A stretch of 64,000 nt of DNA. It comes from Croceicoccus marinus. GTDB lineage: Bacteria > Pseudomonadota > Alphaproteobacteria > Sphingomonadales > Sphingomonadaceae. Position numbers and translations under genes: made by a program. This document shows, piece by piece, positions 25,868 through 35,050 of this stretch; position 1 is the first letter of the stretch, and each line of letters opens with the position of its first letter. The notes beneath the pieces were generated by a model. That model was given only the letters and a program-made list of their open reading frames with translations. It searched no databases and was not told the DNA's origin. Where the stretch lies: positions 1,575,501 to 1,639,500 of the forward strand of contig NZ_CP019602.1 in NCBI RefSeq assembly GCF_001661675.2, read 5' to 3'.

Positions 25868-26733
25868 AGCGTCTCGAAGATCGCGCCGAAGTCCTTGCCG
25901 CCCAGCCCCGCCGCATTGGCCGCCTCGTAGATCTCGGCCGCCTTGCTGCCCAGATCCACCTTGGCACCGCTGCGCTCGGCCGCGTCCATCGCCAGCCTCA
26001 GGTCTTTCAGCATCAGCGCCACGGCAAAGCCGCCCGCATAGCCATTGTCGGCAGGGCTTGCCGCCCCCACGCTAGGCGCGGGCGTATAATCGTTGAGCGA
26101 CCAGCAATAGCCCGTCGATTTCGAGCTGATCTCGTGGAACTTGTCCATGGCAAGGCCATTGCGCTCGGCCAGCTTAAGCGCCTCGCACGTGCCGATCATG
26201 TGGCAGGCCAGCAGCATGTTGTTGCACATCTTGGCCACCTGCCCCGCACCGGCATCGCCCGCGCGGATCACCGCCTTGGCCATCGGGTCCAGCACCTTTT
26301 CGGCGCGTCCGAAGGCGCTGTCGGTGCCGCCCACCATGAAGGTCAGCGTTCCGCCGTTCGCCGCCGCGATGCCGCCCGAAACCGGGGCGTCCACCATCTC
26401 GTACCCCGATGCCTGCGCCGCATCGATCATTTTGCGCGCGGTGGCGATGTCGATGGTCGAACAGTCAATCAGCAGAGCGCCCGCCGGGGCGTGGCCGATC
26501 ACCTCGTCGGTATAGACCTTGTCGACGATCGCGCCGTTGGGCAACATCGAAACGACCGCCTCGACACCCTCCACGGCCTCCCTGGCCGAACTGAAACCGG
26601 TGCAGCCTGCGTCCCTTGCGTGCGCCAAAGCGGCCTCGCTCAGGTCGAAAGCGCGCACGTCATGGCCGGCTTTCGCCAGGTTCGCGGCCATGCCGCCGCC
26701 CATGTTGCCCAGGCCGATGAAGGCGATCTTCAT
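25864..26733 (-). CDS. mmsB: 3-Hydroxyisobutyrate dehydrogenase
   Basis: NAD-dependent oxidation of 3-hydroxyisobutyrate to methylmalonate semialdehyde, the penultimate step of valine degradation shown here. 289 residues. N-terminal Rossmann motif FIGLGNMGGGMAANLAKAGH, the substrate motif DAPVSGGIAAANGGTLTFMVGG and the catalytic lysine in QVAKMCNNMLL are intact. It is the last gene of the valine cluster, 39 bases after the enoyl-CoA hydratase stop, and the context makes this reading much better than a generic beta-hydroxyacid dehydrogenase. Confidence 0.93.
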   Translation of the reverse strand: MKIAFIGLGNMGGGMAANLAKAGHDVRAFDLSEAALAHARDAGCTGFSSAREAVEGVEAVVSMLPNGAIVDKVYTDEVIGHAPAGALLIDCSTIDIATARKMIDAAQASGYEMVDAPVSGGIAAANGGTLTFMVGGTDSAFGRAEKVLDPMAKAVIRAGDAGAGQVAKMCNNMLLACHMIGTCEALKLAERNGLAMDKFHEISSKSTGYCWSLNDYTPAPSVGAASPADNGYAGGFAVALMLKDLRLAMDAAERSGAKVDLGSKAAEIYEAANAAGLGGKDFGAIFETL

Positions 26734-26772
26734 GCTTCACATCCTCTCTTCTTCGTAATGCGGCGCGGCGTC

Positions 26773-27555
26773 TCAGCGCCCCTTCCACTGTCCTTCGCGC
26801 TTCTCGACGAATGCGGCCATTCCTTCGGCCTTGTCCTCGGTCGCGACCAGGATCTGGAACATCCGGCGTTCGGCGATCAGCCCCTGGTCAAGCGTGGTTT
26901 CGAACGCCATGTGGACCATTTCCTTGTTCATCATCGCGGCCATCGGCGGCATCGCGGCGATCGCCGCGGCGGTCTTCATCGCATCGTCAAGCAGGTTCGC
27001 GGCGGGCACGATCCGCGCGATCAGTCCGGCACGCTCTGCCTCCTCGGCGTCCATCATCCGACCCGTCAGGCACATTTCCATCGCCTTGGACTTGCCGACC
27101 GCGCGGGTCAGGCGCTGCGATCCGCCCATGCCGGGGGCGACGCCCAGCTTGATCTCGGGCTGGCCGAATTTCGCATTGTCCGATGCAAGGATGAAATCCG
27201 CCATCATCGCCAGCTCGCACCCGCCGCCCAGCGCAAAGCCGTTGACCGCCGCGATCCACGGCTTGCGCGTCTTCTTCACGAGGTCGGCGGTCCAGCCGAC
27301 GAAGAAATCCTCAAGGAAGAAATCAGCGGCCTGCTTGTCGAGCATCTCCTTGATGTCGGCGCCCGCGGCAAACGCCTTGTCCCCGCTGCCCGTCAGGACC
27401 AGACAGCGCTGGTCTCCGTCGGCTTCATAGGCGGCGAAAGCATCGGTCAGATCGGCCAGGACCTGCGAATTCAGCGCATTCAATGCCTTGGGCCGGTTGA
27501 GCGTGACCAGCGTCACCGCGCCGCGCGTTTCGACCGTGATCGTCTCGTAAGTCAT
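26773..27555 (-). CDS. Enoyl-CoA hydratase (likely methacrylyl-CoA hydratase)
   Basis: 260-residue crotonase-family hydratase. [13 protein letters not shown], the oxyanion segment [10 protein letters not shown] and both catalytic glutamates ([11 protein letters not shown] and [15 protein letters not shown]) are present. Family members act on short enoyl-CoAs; position between the isobutyryl-CoA dehydrogenase and HIBCH points to hydration of methacrylyl-CoA to 3-hydroxyisobutyryl-CoA. ATG 27555 overlaps the HIBCH stop (ATGA); an in-frame ATG four codons upstream lies inside HIBCH. Confidence 0.9.
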   Translation of the reverse strand: MTYETITVETRGAVTLVTLNRPKALNALNSQVLADLTDAFAAYEADGDQRCLVLTGSGDKAFAAGADIKEMLDKQAADFFLEDFFVGWTADLVKKTRKPWIAAVNGFALGGGCELAMMADFILASDNAKFGQPEIKLGVAPGMGGSQRLTRAVGKSKAMEMCLTGRMMDAEEAERAGLIARIVPAANLLDDAMKTAAAIAAMPPMAAMMNKEMVHMAFETTLDQGLIAERRMFQILVATEDKAEGMAAFVEKREGQWKGR

Positions 27556-28607
27556 AGGGGTTTCCATTCCTCTTCAGGCGGGAGCGGCGCGAACACCGCA
27601 TCGACCGCTTTCGGGTCGATGTCCGCGACACGCGCGGGCTTCCACGCAGGGTCTCCGGTCTTGTCGACGATCAGTGCCCTCACGCCCTCGGCAAAGTCGG
27701 GGAGCATGATGGCGCGGCCGGCGGCGCGATATTCCATGGTCATGTTGTGGGCGAAGTCGGGCGCTGCGGCACCCTCGCGCAGCTGCCGCAGCACCAGCTC
27801 GCAGGTCATCGGGCTCTTGGAGCGGAGCGTCTTCAGTTCCTTGGCGGCCCATTCGCCGTCATCTGCTTCCAGCGCATCCATGATCCCGGCCAAGGTGTCG
27901 GCTGCGAACAGTCGGTCGATCGTGTCCATATTGCCGCGCAGCCGCGCTTCCGGCGGTTCGCTGGCGAGCGCGTCCAGAATATCCCCGATCTCATCCGGCT
28001 TCTCGATGATCCGCGCCTTGGCCTCGGCAAGCGCGCCGCTTTCCAGGTAATGCGTGCCCAGACCGGCCCACAGGCATTCCGCCCCGTCCAGCCGCGCGCC
28101 GGTGAGGCCCAGGAACTTGCCCAACTGACCCGGCAGGCGCGACAGATACCAGCCGCCGCCGACGTCGCAGATCAGGCCGATCCCGGTTTCCGGCATGGCA
28201 TAGCGGGTGTTTTCGGTGACCACCCGGAAACGGGCAGGCTGCGAGATGCCGACACCGCCGCCCATGGTGATCCCGTCCATGAAAGCCACGACCGGCTTGG
28301 GATAGGTGAACAGCAGATGGTTGAGCTGATATTCCGTGTGGAAGAACGCCCGCCCCGACTTGCCGCCATCTTGCAGCGCCGAATTGCGCAGCAGGGTCAC
28401 GTCGCCGCCCGCGCAGAAACCGCGCCCCTCGGCATGGTCGAGGATGACGGCCTTAACCGCATCGTCATCGCGCCATGCCAGCAGCGCCTCGATCATCGCC
28501 TCGCACATTTCCATCGTCAGCGAATGGATCGCCTTGGGACGATTGAGCGAAATATGGCCGATCTTCCGGCCTGCCGTACCATGCGTGTGGATCAGGATAT
28601 CGCTCAT
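27552..28607 (-). CDS. 3-Hydroxyisobutyryl-CoA hydrolase (HIBCH type)
   Basis: 351-residue crotonase-fold thioesterase that releases 3-hydroxyisobutyrate from its CoA ester, a valine-specific step. It is longer than hydratases and has the HIBCH hallmarks [47 protein letters not shown] and a helical C-terminal part with a late PEEEWKPL. Start and stop both overlap neighbours by four bases (acyl-CoA dehydrogenase before, hydratase after), so the three enzymes are translationally coupled. Confidence 0.92.
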   Translation of the reverse strand: MSDILIHTHGTAGRKIGHISLNRPKAIHSLTMEMCEAMIEALLAWRDDDAVKAVILDHAEGRGFCAGGDVTLLRNSALQDGGKSGRAFFHTEYQLNHLLFTYPKPVVAFMDGITMGGGVGISQPARFRVVTENTRYAMPETGIGLICDVGGGWYLSRLPGQLGKFLGLTGARLDGAECLWAGLGTHYLESGALAEAKARIIEKPDEIGDILDALASEPPEARLRGNMDTIDRLFAADTLAGIMDALEADDGEWAAKELKTLRSKSPMTCELVLRQLREGAAAPDFAHNMTMEYRAAGRAIMLPDFAEGVRALIVDKTGDPAWKPARVADIDPKAVDAVFAPLPPEEEWKPL

Positions 28608-29746
28608 CGCACCATCTCCCGCCCGACGATCATGCGCATGATCTGGTTGGTACCCTCGAGGATCGAGTGCACGCGCAGGTCCCGCCACAGTTTCTCGACC
28701 GGATATTCCTTTAGATAGCCGTAGCCGCCGAACAATTGCAGTGCGCGGTCGACGACGCTGCTGCCCGTTTCGGTGGAGATCATCTTGGCCATCGCGGCAA
28801 AGCGCGTCTTGTCCGCCGAGCCTGCCGTCACCTTGGCTGCGGCGAGGTAGAGCAGCGCGCGTGCCGCTTCCAGTTCTGCCGCCATCTCGGCGAGGGTGAA
28901 CTGCGTGTTCTGGAAATCGGCAATGGCGCGGCCGAATTGCTGGCGGTCCTTCACATAGGCCAGCGCCTCGTCGATGGCGCGCTGCGCCCCGCCCAGCGAG
29001 CAGGCCCCGATATTGAGCCGCCCGCCATCTAGCCCCTGCATCGCGATGGCAAAGCCCTGCCCTTCGGAGCCAACGATATTTTCCTTGGGTACCTTGACCC
29101 TGTCCAGGATCAGCGCAGCGGTCGGCTGCGAATTCCAGCCCAGCTTCTTCTCCTGCGCGCCGAACGAGACGCCTTCCATGTCCTTTTCGATCACCAGGCA
29201 GGAAATGCCCTTGGGTCCGTCCTCTCCGGTGCGGACCATGTTGACATAGATCTCGTTCACCCCGCCGCCCGAGATGAACTGCTTCGACCCGGTCACTTCC
29301 CAATGATCGCCCTTGTCGACGGCCCTGGTCTTGAGCGCGGCGGCATCCGATCCCGAACCGGGCTCGGTCAGGCAATAGCTGGCAAGCCTTTCCATGGTGA
29401 CCAGCGAAGGCAGATACTTGTCCTTGACCGCATCGGCGCCAAAGCAGTCGATCATCCAGCTTGCCATGTTGTGGATCGAGATAAAGGCGCTGGTCGACGG
29501 GCAGCCATAGGCCAGCGCTTCCATGATCAGCGCGGATTCAAGCCTGCCCAGGCCGATCCCGCCCGCTTCTTCGGACACATAGATCGCGCCGAAACCCAGC
29601 TCGCCCGCCTGCGTCAGCGTGTCGCGGGGCAGAATCTTCTTCTCGTCCCATTCGGCGGCATGGGGGGTGATGGCATCGGCGGCGAAGCGCCGGGCCATCT
29701 CCTGAATCGCCTGCTGGTCCTCGGTAAGTTCGAACTGGCCTGTCAT
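28604..29746 (-). CDS. Acyl-CoA dehydrogenase (likely isobutyryl-CoA dehydrogenase)
   Basis: FAD enzyme of 380 residues. CLTEPGSGSDAAAL and KQFISGGG in the middle domain and the C-terminal LFGGYGYLKEYPVEKLWRD then EGTNQIMRMIVGR are the standard signatures. The catalytic glutamate of the ACAD8 class falls in the last of these. Neighbouring HIBCH, mmsA and mmsB indicate isobutyryl-CoA to methacrylyl-CoA. Electrons would go to ETF, whose genes are not here. Confidence 0.9.
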   Translation of the reverse strand: MTGQFELTEDQQAIQEMARRFAADAITPHAAEWDEKKILPRDTLTQAGELGFGAIYVSEEAGGIGLGRLESALIMEALAYGCPSTSAFISIHNMASWMIDCFGADAVKDKYLPSLVTMERLASYCLTEPGSGSDAAALKTRAVDKGDHWEVTGSKQFISGGGVNEIYVNMVRTGEDGPKGISCLVIEKDMEGVSFGAQEKKLGWNSQPTAALILDRVKVPKENIVGSEGQGFAIAMQGLDGGRLNIGACSLGGAQRAIDEALAYVKDRQQFGRAIADFQNTQFTLAEMAAELEAARALLYLAAAKVTAGSADKTRFAAMAKMISTETGSSVVDRALQLFGGYGYLKEYPVEKLWRDLRVHSILEGTNQIMRMIVGREMVR

Positions 29747-29785
29747 GCTTCCTCTGTTCTTTTTTAACGGCGGTCTATCGACGGG

Positions 29786-30094
29786 TCAGCCGCAGCTGAT
29801 CCGGTCGATCGCCATGGTATCGTCATAGGACACGGTCAGCCGGTCGGGCCGGAAGTCCATCGTCATCGCGCTGCGCGGCGGAGCCCATCGCAGGGTTCTT
29901 GCGCCAGTCGCCGTCAGAAGCTGCACGCCCAGCTCGGCCGTCGCGGTCTGGCCGAGGCGGTCCTGGACGGGGTCCGCGTTGCAGGTCGCGTCGGCTCCCA
30001 TTCTCACCGGCTCCGGCCCCGCCCCGCCGCCGGTGGCCGTGCAGCCAGCCAGCGCAAAGGGTGCAAGGGTCAGTATCATTGCTGCGCGCTTCAT
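29786..30094 (-). CDS. I78-family peptidase inhibitor-like lipoprotein
   Basis: 102 residues. A lipoprotein signal ends at LAPFALAGC (Cys18), followed by a compact domain with the I78/potato-inhibitor-like pattern: CNADPVQDRLGQTA, an Arg-rich LRWAPP, a TMDFRPDRLTVSYDD strand pair and a terminal ISCG. The two cysteines would form a disulfide. Such proteins are thought to protect the envelope from serine proteases. Start 30094 places AAGG eight bases upstream; ATG 30100 overlaps the previous stop and is an alternative. It is inserted between mmsA and the acyl-CoA dehydrogenase without a metabolic link. Confidence 0.75.
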   Translation of the reverse strand: MKRAAMILTLAPFALAGCTATGGGAGPEPVRMGADATCNADPVQDRLGQTATAELGVQLLTATGARTLRWAPPRSAMTMDFRPDRLTVSYDDTMAIDRISCG

Positions 30095-30096
30095 GG

Positions 30097-30585
30097 TCAT
30101 GTCCTTCCCGTGCATCTGCGATATTCGAATTCGCCCGACATCGCGCCTTCGCCCAGTTCGCGCCGCACGAGGACATCGCCGTCCTCACGCATTTCAAGGC
30201 GCATCTCGCGCGTCCACTCCATGCCCTCGCCTTCGAACGCGAACAGGCCCTGCACCGAATCCGGCCCGACGGTCGCGCTATCGCCCAGCGTGCCCACCGA
30301 TTCGTAGAAAGTGAGCGTATCCTCGCCGACTTCAAGCAATCCCTTGGCCGCCGCGCCGCCTTCGCAGTCGGCGGCGTTCATGCCCCAGTCGCCGCGAAAC
30401 CGCGCCGGGATCAAGCCTGCCTGCGCCGGCGGTGCAGCCGCATCCTGCTGCGGATCGGGCATGGCGACCGGCTCGCTGGCCTGCTCATCCGGTTCCGTTG
30501 GCGTTTCCCCGCAGGCCGCAAGCGCCAGCACGCCGGCGATGACCAGCGTGCGGGACATTCGGGCAGCCCAGTTCATTCGATGCAT
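30097..30585 (-). CDS. Putative lipoprotein, function unknown
   Basis: 162 residues with a lipoprotein signal (LVIAGVLALAAC, Cys25), a 30-residue acidic Pro-rich linker and a small beta-rich domain starting near IPARFRGDWGMNAADCEGG. The domain resembles short periplasmic calycin- or lipocalin-like modules of alphaproteobacteria, but I cannot name a family. ATG 30585 has AAAGGAG five bases upstream. Its stop overlaps an ATG of the inhibitor gene, so the two lipoproteins form a coupled pair. Confidence 0.75.
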   Translation of the reverse strand: MHRMNWAARMSRTLVIAGVLALAACGETPTEPDEQASEPVAMPDPQQDAAAPPAQAGLIPARFRGDWGMNAADCEGGAAAKGLLEVGEDTLTFYESVGTLGDSATVGPDSVQGLFAFEGEGMEWTREMRLEMREDGDVLVRRELGEGAMSGEFEYRRCTGRT

Positions 30586-30671
30586 GGCGTCTCCTTTGCG
30601 ATCGCGTCGGCATTTTCCCTGTCAACGCCGCATAGCGCGGTCGTGTCCCGCAGGGATAGTGCCCCGCGCGG

Positions 30672-32168
30672 TCACAAGGTGGGGATCAGGAACGCATTGG
30701 CCCCGTCGCCCACGCCGCCATCGGGCCAGCGCTGGGTCACGGTCTTCACCTTGGTCCAAAAGCGCATGCCTTCCATGCCATACTGGTTGGTGTCGCCGAA
30801 TGCGCTGCGCTTCCACCCGCCGAAGCTGTGATAGCTGACGGGCACCGGGATCGGCACGTTGATGCCGACCATGCCCACGTTTACCCGCGCCGCGAATTCG
30901 CGCGCCGCGTGGCCGTTGCGGGTAAAGATCGCGACGCCATTGCCGTACTGGTGCTTCGACGGCAGCGCGACCGCCTCCTCGAAATCCCTGGCGCGCACCA
31001 TTTGCAGCACGGGGCCGAAGATCTCTTCCTTGTAGCTTTCCATGTCGGGCGTCACGCGGTCGAGCAGCGTGGGGCCCATGAAGAAGCCCTTTTCGTGACC
31101 CTGCAGCGTGAAGCCGCGCCCGTCGATGACCAGTTCCGAACCCTCGTCCACCGCTGTCTCGATCCACTTCTCGATCCGCGACCTGTGTTCGGGTGTGACG
31201 ACCGGGCCGTAATGCGCGTCTGGATCGTTCGAAACGCCCACGCGCAGCGCGTTGATCGCGGGGATCAGCTTCTCGCGCAGGCGGTCGGCGGTCTCCTCTC
31301 CCACCGGCACCACCACGGGCAGCGCCATGCAGCGTTCCCCCGCCGAGCCGAAGGCCGCACCGGTAAGATCGTTCACCACCTGGTCGAGATCCGCGTCGGG
31401 CATCACGATGCCATGGTTCTTGGCCCCGCCCATCGCCTGAACGCGCTTTCCGGCAGCGACGCCGCGATTATAGACATAATGCGCGATGTCGGACGAACCC
31501 ACGAAGCTGACCGCCGCAATATCGGGATGGTCCAGAATGGCGTCGACCATCACCTTGTCGCCATGCACGACCTGCAGCAGCCCCTCGGGCGCGCCGGCTT
31601 CCAGAAACAGCTCGGCAAGTCGCACCGGAACGCTGGGATCGCGTTCGCTGGGTTTCAGGATAAAGGCATTGCCTGCCGCGATCGCCATGCCGAACATCCA
31701 CATCGGGATCATGGCGGGAAAGTTGAACGGAGTGATTCCCGCGCCGATGCCCAGCGGCTGGCGCATCGAATAGACGTCGATGCCGGTGCCCGCGCCGACC
31801 GTGTATTCGCCCTTCAGCACCTGCGGGATGCCGCAGGCGAATTCGATCACCTCAAGCCCGCGCTGCACGTCGCCCTTGGCGTCGTCGACGACCTTGCCAT
31901 GCTCGCTCGCCAGCAGTTCGGCGAGTTCCTGCATGTTCTGCTCAATCAGCTCCTTGAAGCGGAACATGACCCGCGCGCGGCGCTGCGGATTGGTCGCCGC
32001 CCATTCAGGCTGCACCTTCTTCGCAATCTCCACCGCCTTGTCGAGCAGCGCCGCATCGCCCAGCGGCACCTCTGCCTGGACCTCTCCGGTCGAGGGATTC
32101 CATACCTTGTGCGTGCGGCCCGAAGCTCCGCCGGTTCCGCCCGCGATGAAGTGGTCTATCGTGCGCAT
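30672..32168 (-). CDS. mmsA: CoA-acylating methylmalonate-semialdehyde dehydrogenase
   Basis: Converts methylmalonate semialdehyde with NAD and CoA to propionyl-CoA, ending the valine branch. 498 residues of the aldehyde dehydrogenase fold, with FNFPAMIPMWMFGMAIAAGN, the NAD-site VSFVGSSDIAHYVY and the catalytic cysteine in GSAGERCMALPVVVPVG. The C-terminal VPIPVPVSYHSFGGWKRS is typical of MmsA. It is the first gene of the minus-strand cluster and diverges from a LysR gene across 118 bases. Confidence 0.95.
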   Translation of the reverse strand: MRTIDHFIAGGTGGASGRTHKVWNPSTGEVQAEVPLGDAALLDKAVEIAKKVQPEWAATNPQRRARVMFRFKELIEQNMQELAELLASEHGKVVDDAKGDVQRGLEVIEFACGIPQVLKGEYTVGAGTGIDVYSMRQPLGIGAGITPFNFPAMIPMWMFGMAIAAGNAFILKPSERDPSVPVRLAELFLEAGAPEGLLQVVHGDKVMVDAILDHPDIAAVSFVGSSDIAHYVYNRGVAAGKRVQAMGGAKNHGIVMPDADLDQVVNDLTGAAFGSAGERCMALPVVVPVGEETADRLREKLIPAINALRVGVSNDPDAHYGPVVTPEHRSRIEKWIETAVDEGSELVIDGRGFTLQGHEKGFFMGPTLLDRVTPDMESYKEEIFGPVLQMVRARDFEEAVALPSKHQYGNGVAIFTRNGHAAREFAARVNVGMVGINVPIPVPVSYHSFGGWKRSAFGDTNQYGMEGMRFWTKVKTVTQRWPDGGVGDGANAFLIPTL

Positions 32169-32245
32169 GGCCCATCTCTCTCCGTAGTTGTCCGGCGCAG
32201 ATTAACAGCGCCATTGTATTGCCAACTAGCATCGCAGGGCGCACA

Positions 32246-32257
32246 GTTGCATGCAAC
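32246..32257. promoter_or_regulatory. Palindromic candidate LysR operator
   Basis: GTTGCATGCAAC is a perfect 12-base palindrome in the mmsA/LysR divergent spacer, 30 bases before the LysR start. T-N11-A patterns typical of LysR-type sites overlap it. Confidence 0.5.
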
Positions 32258-32286
32258 GATCAAATTTACGGCATGGTGCTGCAAAA

Positions 32287-33183
32287 ATGCAGGATATCGA
32301 CTGGAGCGATTTTCAGGTCTTCCTGGCGCTGGCCCAATCGGGCCGGACCGGCGATGCCGCCAATCTGCTGGGCGTCGATGCGACCACCGTCAGCCGGCGG
32401 CTGAAACGGCTGGAAACCGGGCTTGCCGTCGCCCTGTTCGAACGGGGCCGCGATGGCCACCAGCTGACCGAGGCGGGCGAGGAACTGCTTGAGCAGGTGT
32501 CGACCATGGCACGGGCCGCCGCCAAGATCCGCGACGGGGCGGAAGCGGGCGAAGGCCTGTCGGGCACGCTACGGATTAGCGTGTCGGAAGGGTTCGGCAG
32601 CTGGTTCCTGGCGCGGCACATCCCGGATCTGGCCGACGCCCATCCCGCGCTAACGATCGACCTCGTCGCCAGCAGCGGCTTCCTCAACCCTTCGCGGCGA
32701 GAGGCCGATATCGCGGTCATGCTGTCGCGCCCGCGGTCGGGCCAGCTGATCGCCCGGAAGCTGTCGGATTATGCGCTAAGCCTGTACGCGACGCAGGATT
32801 ACCTGGACCGCGCGGGCACGCCGCAAAGGTCGGAGGATCTGATCACCGGCCACCGCCTGATCGGCTATGTACCCGAACTCGTCTATGCGCCCGAGCTGGT
32901 CTATCTGGATGAGATTCACCCCGGCCTTCGCGCGACGCTGCGATCGTCCAGCATCAACGCGCAGCACCGCCTGATCGCACGGGGCGCGGGGCTTGGAGTG
33001 CTGCCGCGATTCATCGGCGATGCCGATCCGGCTCTCGTCCCCCTGCTGCCGCAGCGGTCGATCCTGCGCAGCTTCTGGATCGTGACCCACGCCGACACCA
33101 ATTCGCTGGCGCGCGTGCGGGCGGGCACCGAATGGCTGATCGACGTTGTGGCAAAGCACCGTTCGGTGCTGCTTTCCCGCTGA
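32287..33183 (+). CDS. LysR-family transcriptional regulator
   Basis: 298 residues: a winged helix-turn-helix (about residues 4-63; DFQVFLALAQSGRTGDAANL and VSRRLKRLE) and a type 2 periplasmic-binding-like effector domain. Position divergent from mmsA, with a palindrome in between, makes it the likely regulator of valine catabolism; the inducer is unknown. ATG 32287 gives the standard N-terminus; the open frame continues 12 codons upstream into the palindrome. Confidence 0.88.
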   Translation: MQDIDWSDFQVFLALAQSGRTGDAANLLGVDATTVSRRLKRLETGLAVALFERGRDGHQLTEAGEELLEQVSTMARAAAKIRDGAEAGEGLSGTLRISVSEGFGSWFLARHIPDLADAHPALTIDLVASSGFLNPSRREADIAVMLSRPRSGQLIARKLSDYALSLYATQDYLDRAGTPQRSEDLITGHRLIGYVPELVYAPELVYLDEIHPGLRATLRSSSINAQHRLIARGAGLGVLPRFIGDADPALVPLLPQRSILRSFWIVTHADTNSLARVRAGTEWLIDVVAKHRSVLLSR

Positions 33184-33186
33184 GCG

Positions 33187-33217
33187 CGGGCGGGGCGCTG
33201 TTAACGCGCCCCGCCCG
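33187..33217. terminator. Bidirectional terminator between LysR gene and lpdA
   Basis: A perfect 12-bp GC stem (33187-33198 with 33206-33217) with loop TGTTAAC lies between two converging stops. No long U-run follows on either strand. Confidence 0.6.
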
Positions 33218-33223
33218 GCACCG

Positions 33224-34636
33224 TCAGATATGCAATGCGCGGCCGTAAGCGGCCAGCACGCTTTCATGCATGCTTTCGCTGATGGTCGGATGCGGGAAGA
33301 TCGTGTTCATCAGCTCGGCCTCGGTCGTTTCAAGCGTCTTGCCGACGACATAGCCCTGGATCATCTCGGTCACTTCGGCGCCGATCATGTGCGCGCCCAG
33401 CAGTTCGCCGGTCTTGGCGTCGAACACGGTCTTGGTGAAACCCTCTGCCTCGCCCAGAGCGATCGCCTTGCCGTTGCCGATGAAGGGGAAGGTGCCGGTC
33501 TTCACCTCGTAGCCCGCTTCCTTCGCCTTCGCCTCGGTCATGCCGACGCTGGCGATCTGTGGGTGGCAATAGGTGCAGCCCGGAATGTTGGCGCGGTCCA
33601 GCGGGTGCGGGTGCACGTCCTTGTTGCCCAGTTCCTGCGCGATCGCTTCGGCTGCCGTGACGCCTTCGTGGCTTGCCTTGTGCGCCAGCCATGGGCCCGG
33701 GGTGCAATCGCCGATGGACCAGACGCCCTTCACATTGGTGCGCCCGTAATCGTCGATCTGGATGAACCCGCGGTCAGCCGTGATCCCCAGCTTCTCCAGC
33801 CCGATCTCCTCGGTATTGGGGACGATGCCGATGGCGACGATGGCGTGGCTGAATTCGGTGTCTTCCGCCTTGCCCGCCTTGTCGGTGATCTTCGCCTTGA
33901 CCGATTTGGCCGTCTTGCCGGTAATCTCGACCTTTGCGCCGGTCTTGATCGTCATGCCCTGCTTGGTCAGCGCCTTTTCAAGGAAGGCCGAGACGTCCTT
34001 GTCCTCGACCGGCACGATGCGGTCCATCATCTCGACGACCGTAACGTCGACACCCATGTCGTTGTAGAAGCTGGCGAATTCGATGCCGATCGCGCCCGAT
34101 CCGATGACCAGCAGCTTCGTCGGCATCTCCTTGGGCGTCATCGCGTGGCGATAGGTCCAGATCCGGTCGCCATCGGCGGGATTGCCGGGCAGGTCGCGGG
34201 CGCGTGCGCCGGTGGCGACGATGATGTGCTTGGCGGTCAGTTCTTCCGTGCCCTTCTCGCCCTTCACTTCCAGTCTGCCGGGAGCGACGAGCTTGCCGGT
34301 GCCCATGTGAACCGTGATCTTGTTCTTCTTCATCAGGTGCGTGACACCCGAATTCAGTTGCTTGGCCACCCCGCGCGAACGCTTGACCACTGCGTCCAGA
34401 TCGGCCTCGATCTCCTTGGCGGCAAGGCCGTAGTCCTTGGCGTGCTGCATATAGTGGAATATCTCGGCCGAACGCAGCAGAGCCTTGGTCGGGATGCAGC
34501 CCCAGTTGAGGCAGATGCCGCCCAGCAGCTCGCGCTCCACGATGGCGGTCTTCAGGCCCAGCTGCGCGCAGCGGATCGCCGAAACATAGCCCCCCGGCCC
34601 CGAACCGAGCACGATCACGTCATAGCTGTCTGCCAC
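33224..34636 (-). CDS. lpdA: Dihydrolipoyl dehydrogenase (E3)
   Basis: FAD enzyme that reoxidises the lipoyl groups of 2-oxoacid dehydrogenase complexes. 470 residues: FAD motif VIVLGSGPGGYVSAIR, the redox disulfide GGICLNWGCIPTKAL, the NAD-binding LLVIGSGAIGIEFASFY and the C-terminal interface HPHPTISE with the catalytic His-Glu pair. It follows the thioesterase and pdhC genes on the same strand, so this copy probably serves pyruvate dehydrogenase. Confidence 0.95.
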   Translation of the reverse strand: MADSYDVIVLGSGPGGYVSAIRCAQLGLKTAIVERELLGGICLNWGCIPTKALLRSAEIFHYMQHAKDYGLAAKEIEADLDAVVKRSRGVAKQLNSGVTHLMKKNKITVHMGTGKLVAPGRLEVKGEKGTEELTAKHIIVATGARARDLPGNPADGDRIWTYRHAMTPKEMPTKLLVIGSGAIGIEFASFYNDMGVDVTVVEMMDRIVPVEDKDVSAFLEKALTKQGMTIKTGAKVEITGKTAKSVKAKITDKAGKAEDTEFSHAIVAIGIVPNTEEIGLEKLGITADRGFIQIDDYGRTNVKGVWSIGDCTPGPWLAHKASHEGVTAAEAIAQELGNKDVHPHPLDRANIPGCTYCHPQIASVGMTEAKAKEAGYEVKTGTFPFIGNGKAIALGEAEGFTKTVFDAKTGELLGAHMIGAEVTEMIQGYVVGKTLETTEAELMNTIFPHPTISESMHESVLAAYGRALHI

Positions 34637-34647
34637 TTTGCAGTCTC

Positions 34648-35037
34648 CTAACCCTGTATCGGGCGCGGGCGCCCGTTGTCATCTATTGCCACGAAAGTGA
34701 AATCCGCCTCGGTCACTTTCACGGCATGTTCTTCGAAGCGGTGGCGGCGCCATGCCTCGATGTTGATCGTCATCGAACTGCGTCCGACGCGCGTGATCTC
34801 GCCATATACCGACACCTCGTCCCCCACCGACACTGGTGCATGGAATAGCATCTTGTCCATCGCGACGGTCACCGCCCGGCCCTTGCCATGGCGCGAGGCG
34901 ATCAGCCCCGCGGCATTGTCCATCACGCTGACCAGCCAGCCGCCGAAGATGTCGCCATAGACATTGGTATCGGCGGGCATGGCGACCACGCGGATCGCCG
35001 GATCGCCTGCGGGTGGGTTGCCGTCGTCAGAGGTCAT
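34648..35037 (-). CDS. Acyl-CoA thioesterase, YciA-like hotdog fold
   Basis: 129 residues of a single hotdog domain. MPADTNVYGDIFGGWLVSVMDNAAG carries the active-site Asn/Asp, and HAPVSVGDEVSVYGEI the second conserved block. Family members hydrolyse a range of short acyl-CoAs. It sits between pdhC and lpdA, separated by 13 and 11 bases, so it is transcribed with pyruvate dehydrogenase subunits and could moderate acetyl- or acyl-CoA levels; that link is inference. Confidence 0.9.
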   Translation of the reverse strand: MTSDDGNPPAGDPAIRVVAMPADTNVYGDIFGGWLVSVMDNAAGLIASRHGKGRAVTVAMDKMLFHAPVSVGDEVSVYGEITRVGRSSMTINIEAWRRHRFEEHAVKVTEADFTFVAIDDNGRPRPIQG

Positions 35038-35050
35038 GCACGCGCCGCCC

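Noticed and set aside
27552..29375. A single 607-residue protein spanning HIBCH and part of the acyl-CoA dehydrogenase
   Set aside because: Its first half is an out-of-frame reading of the dehydrogenase; HIBCH starts at 28607 with a normal ATGA overlap.
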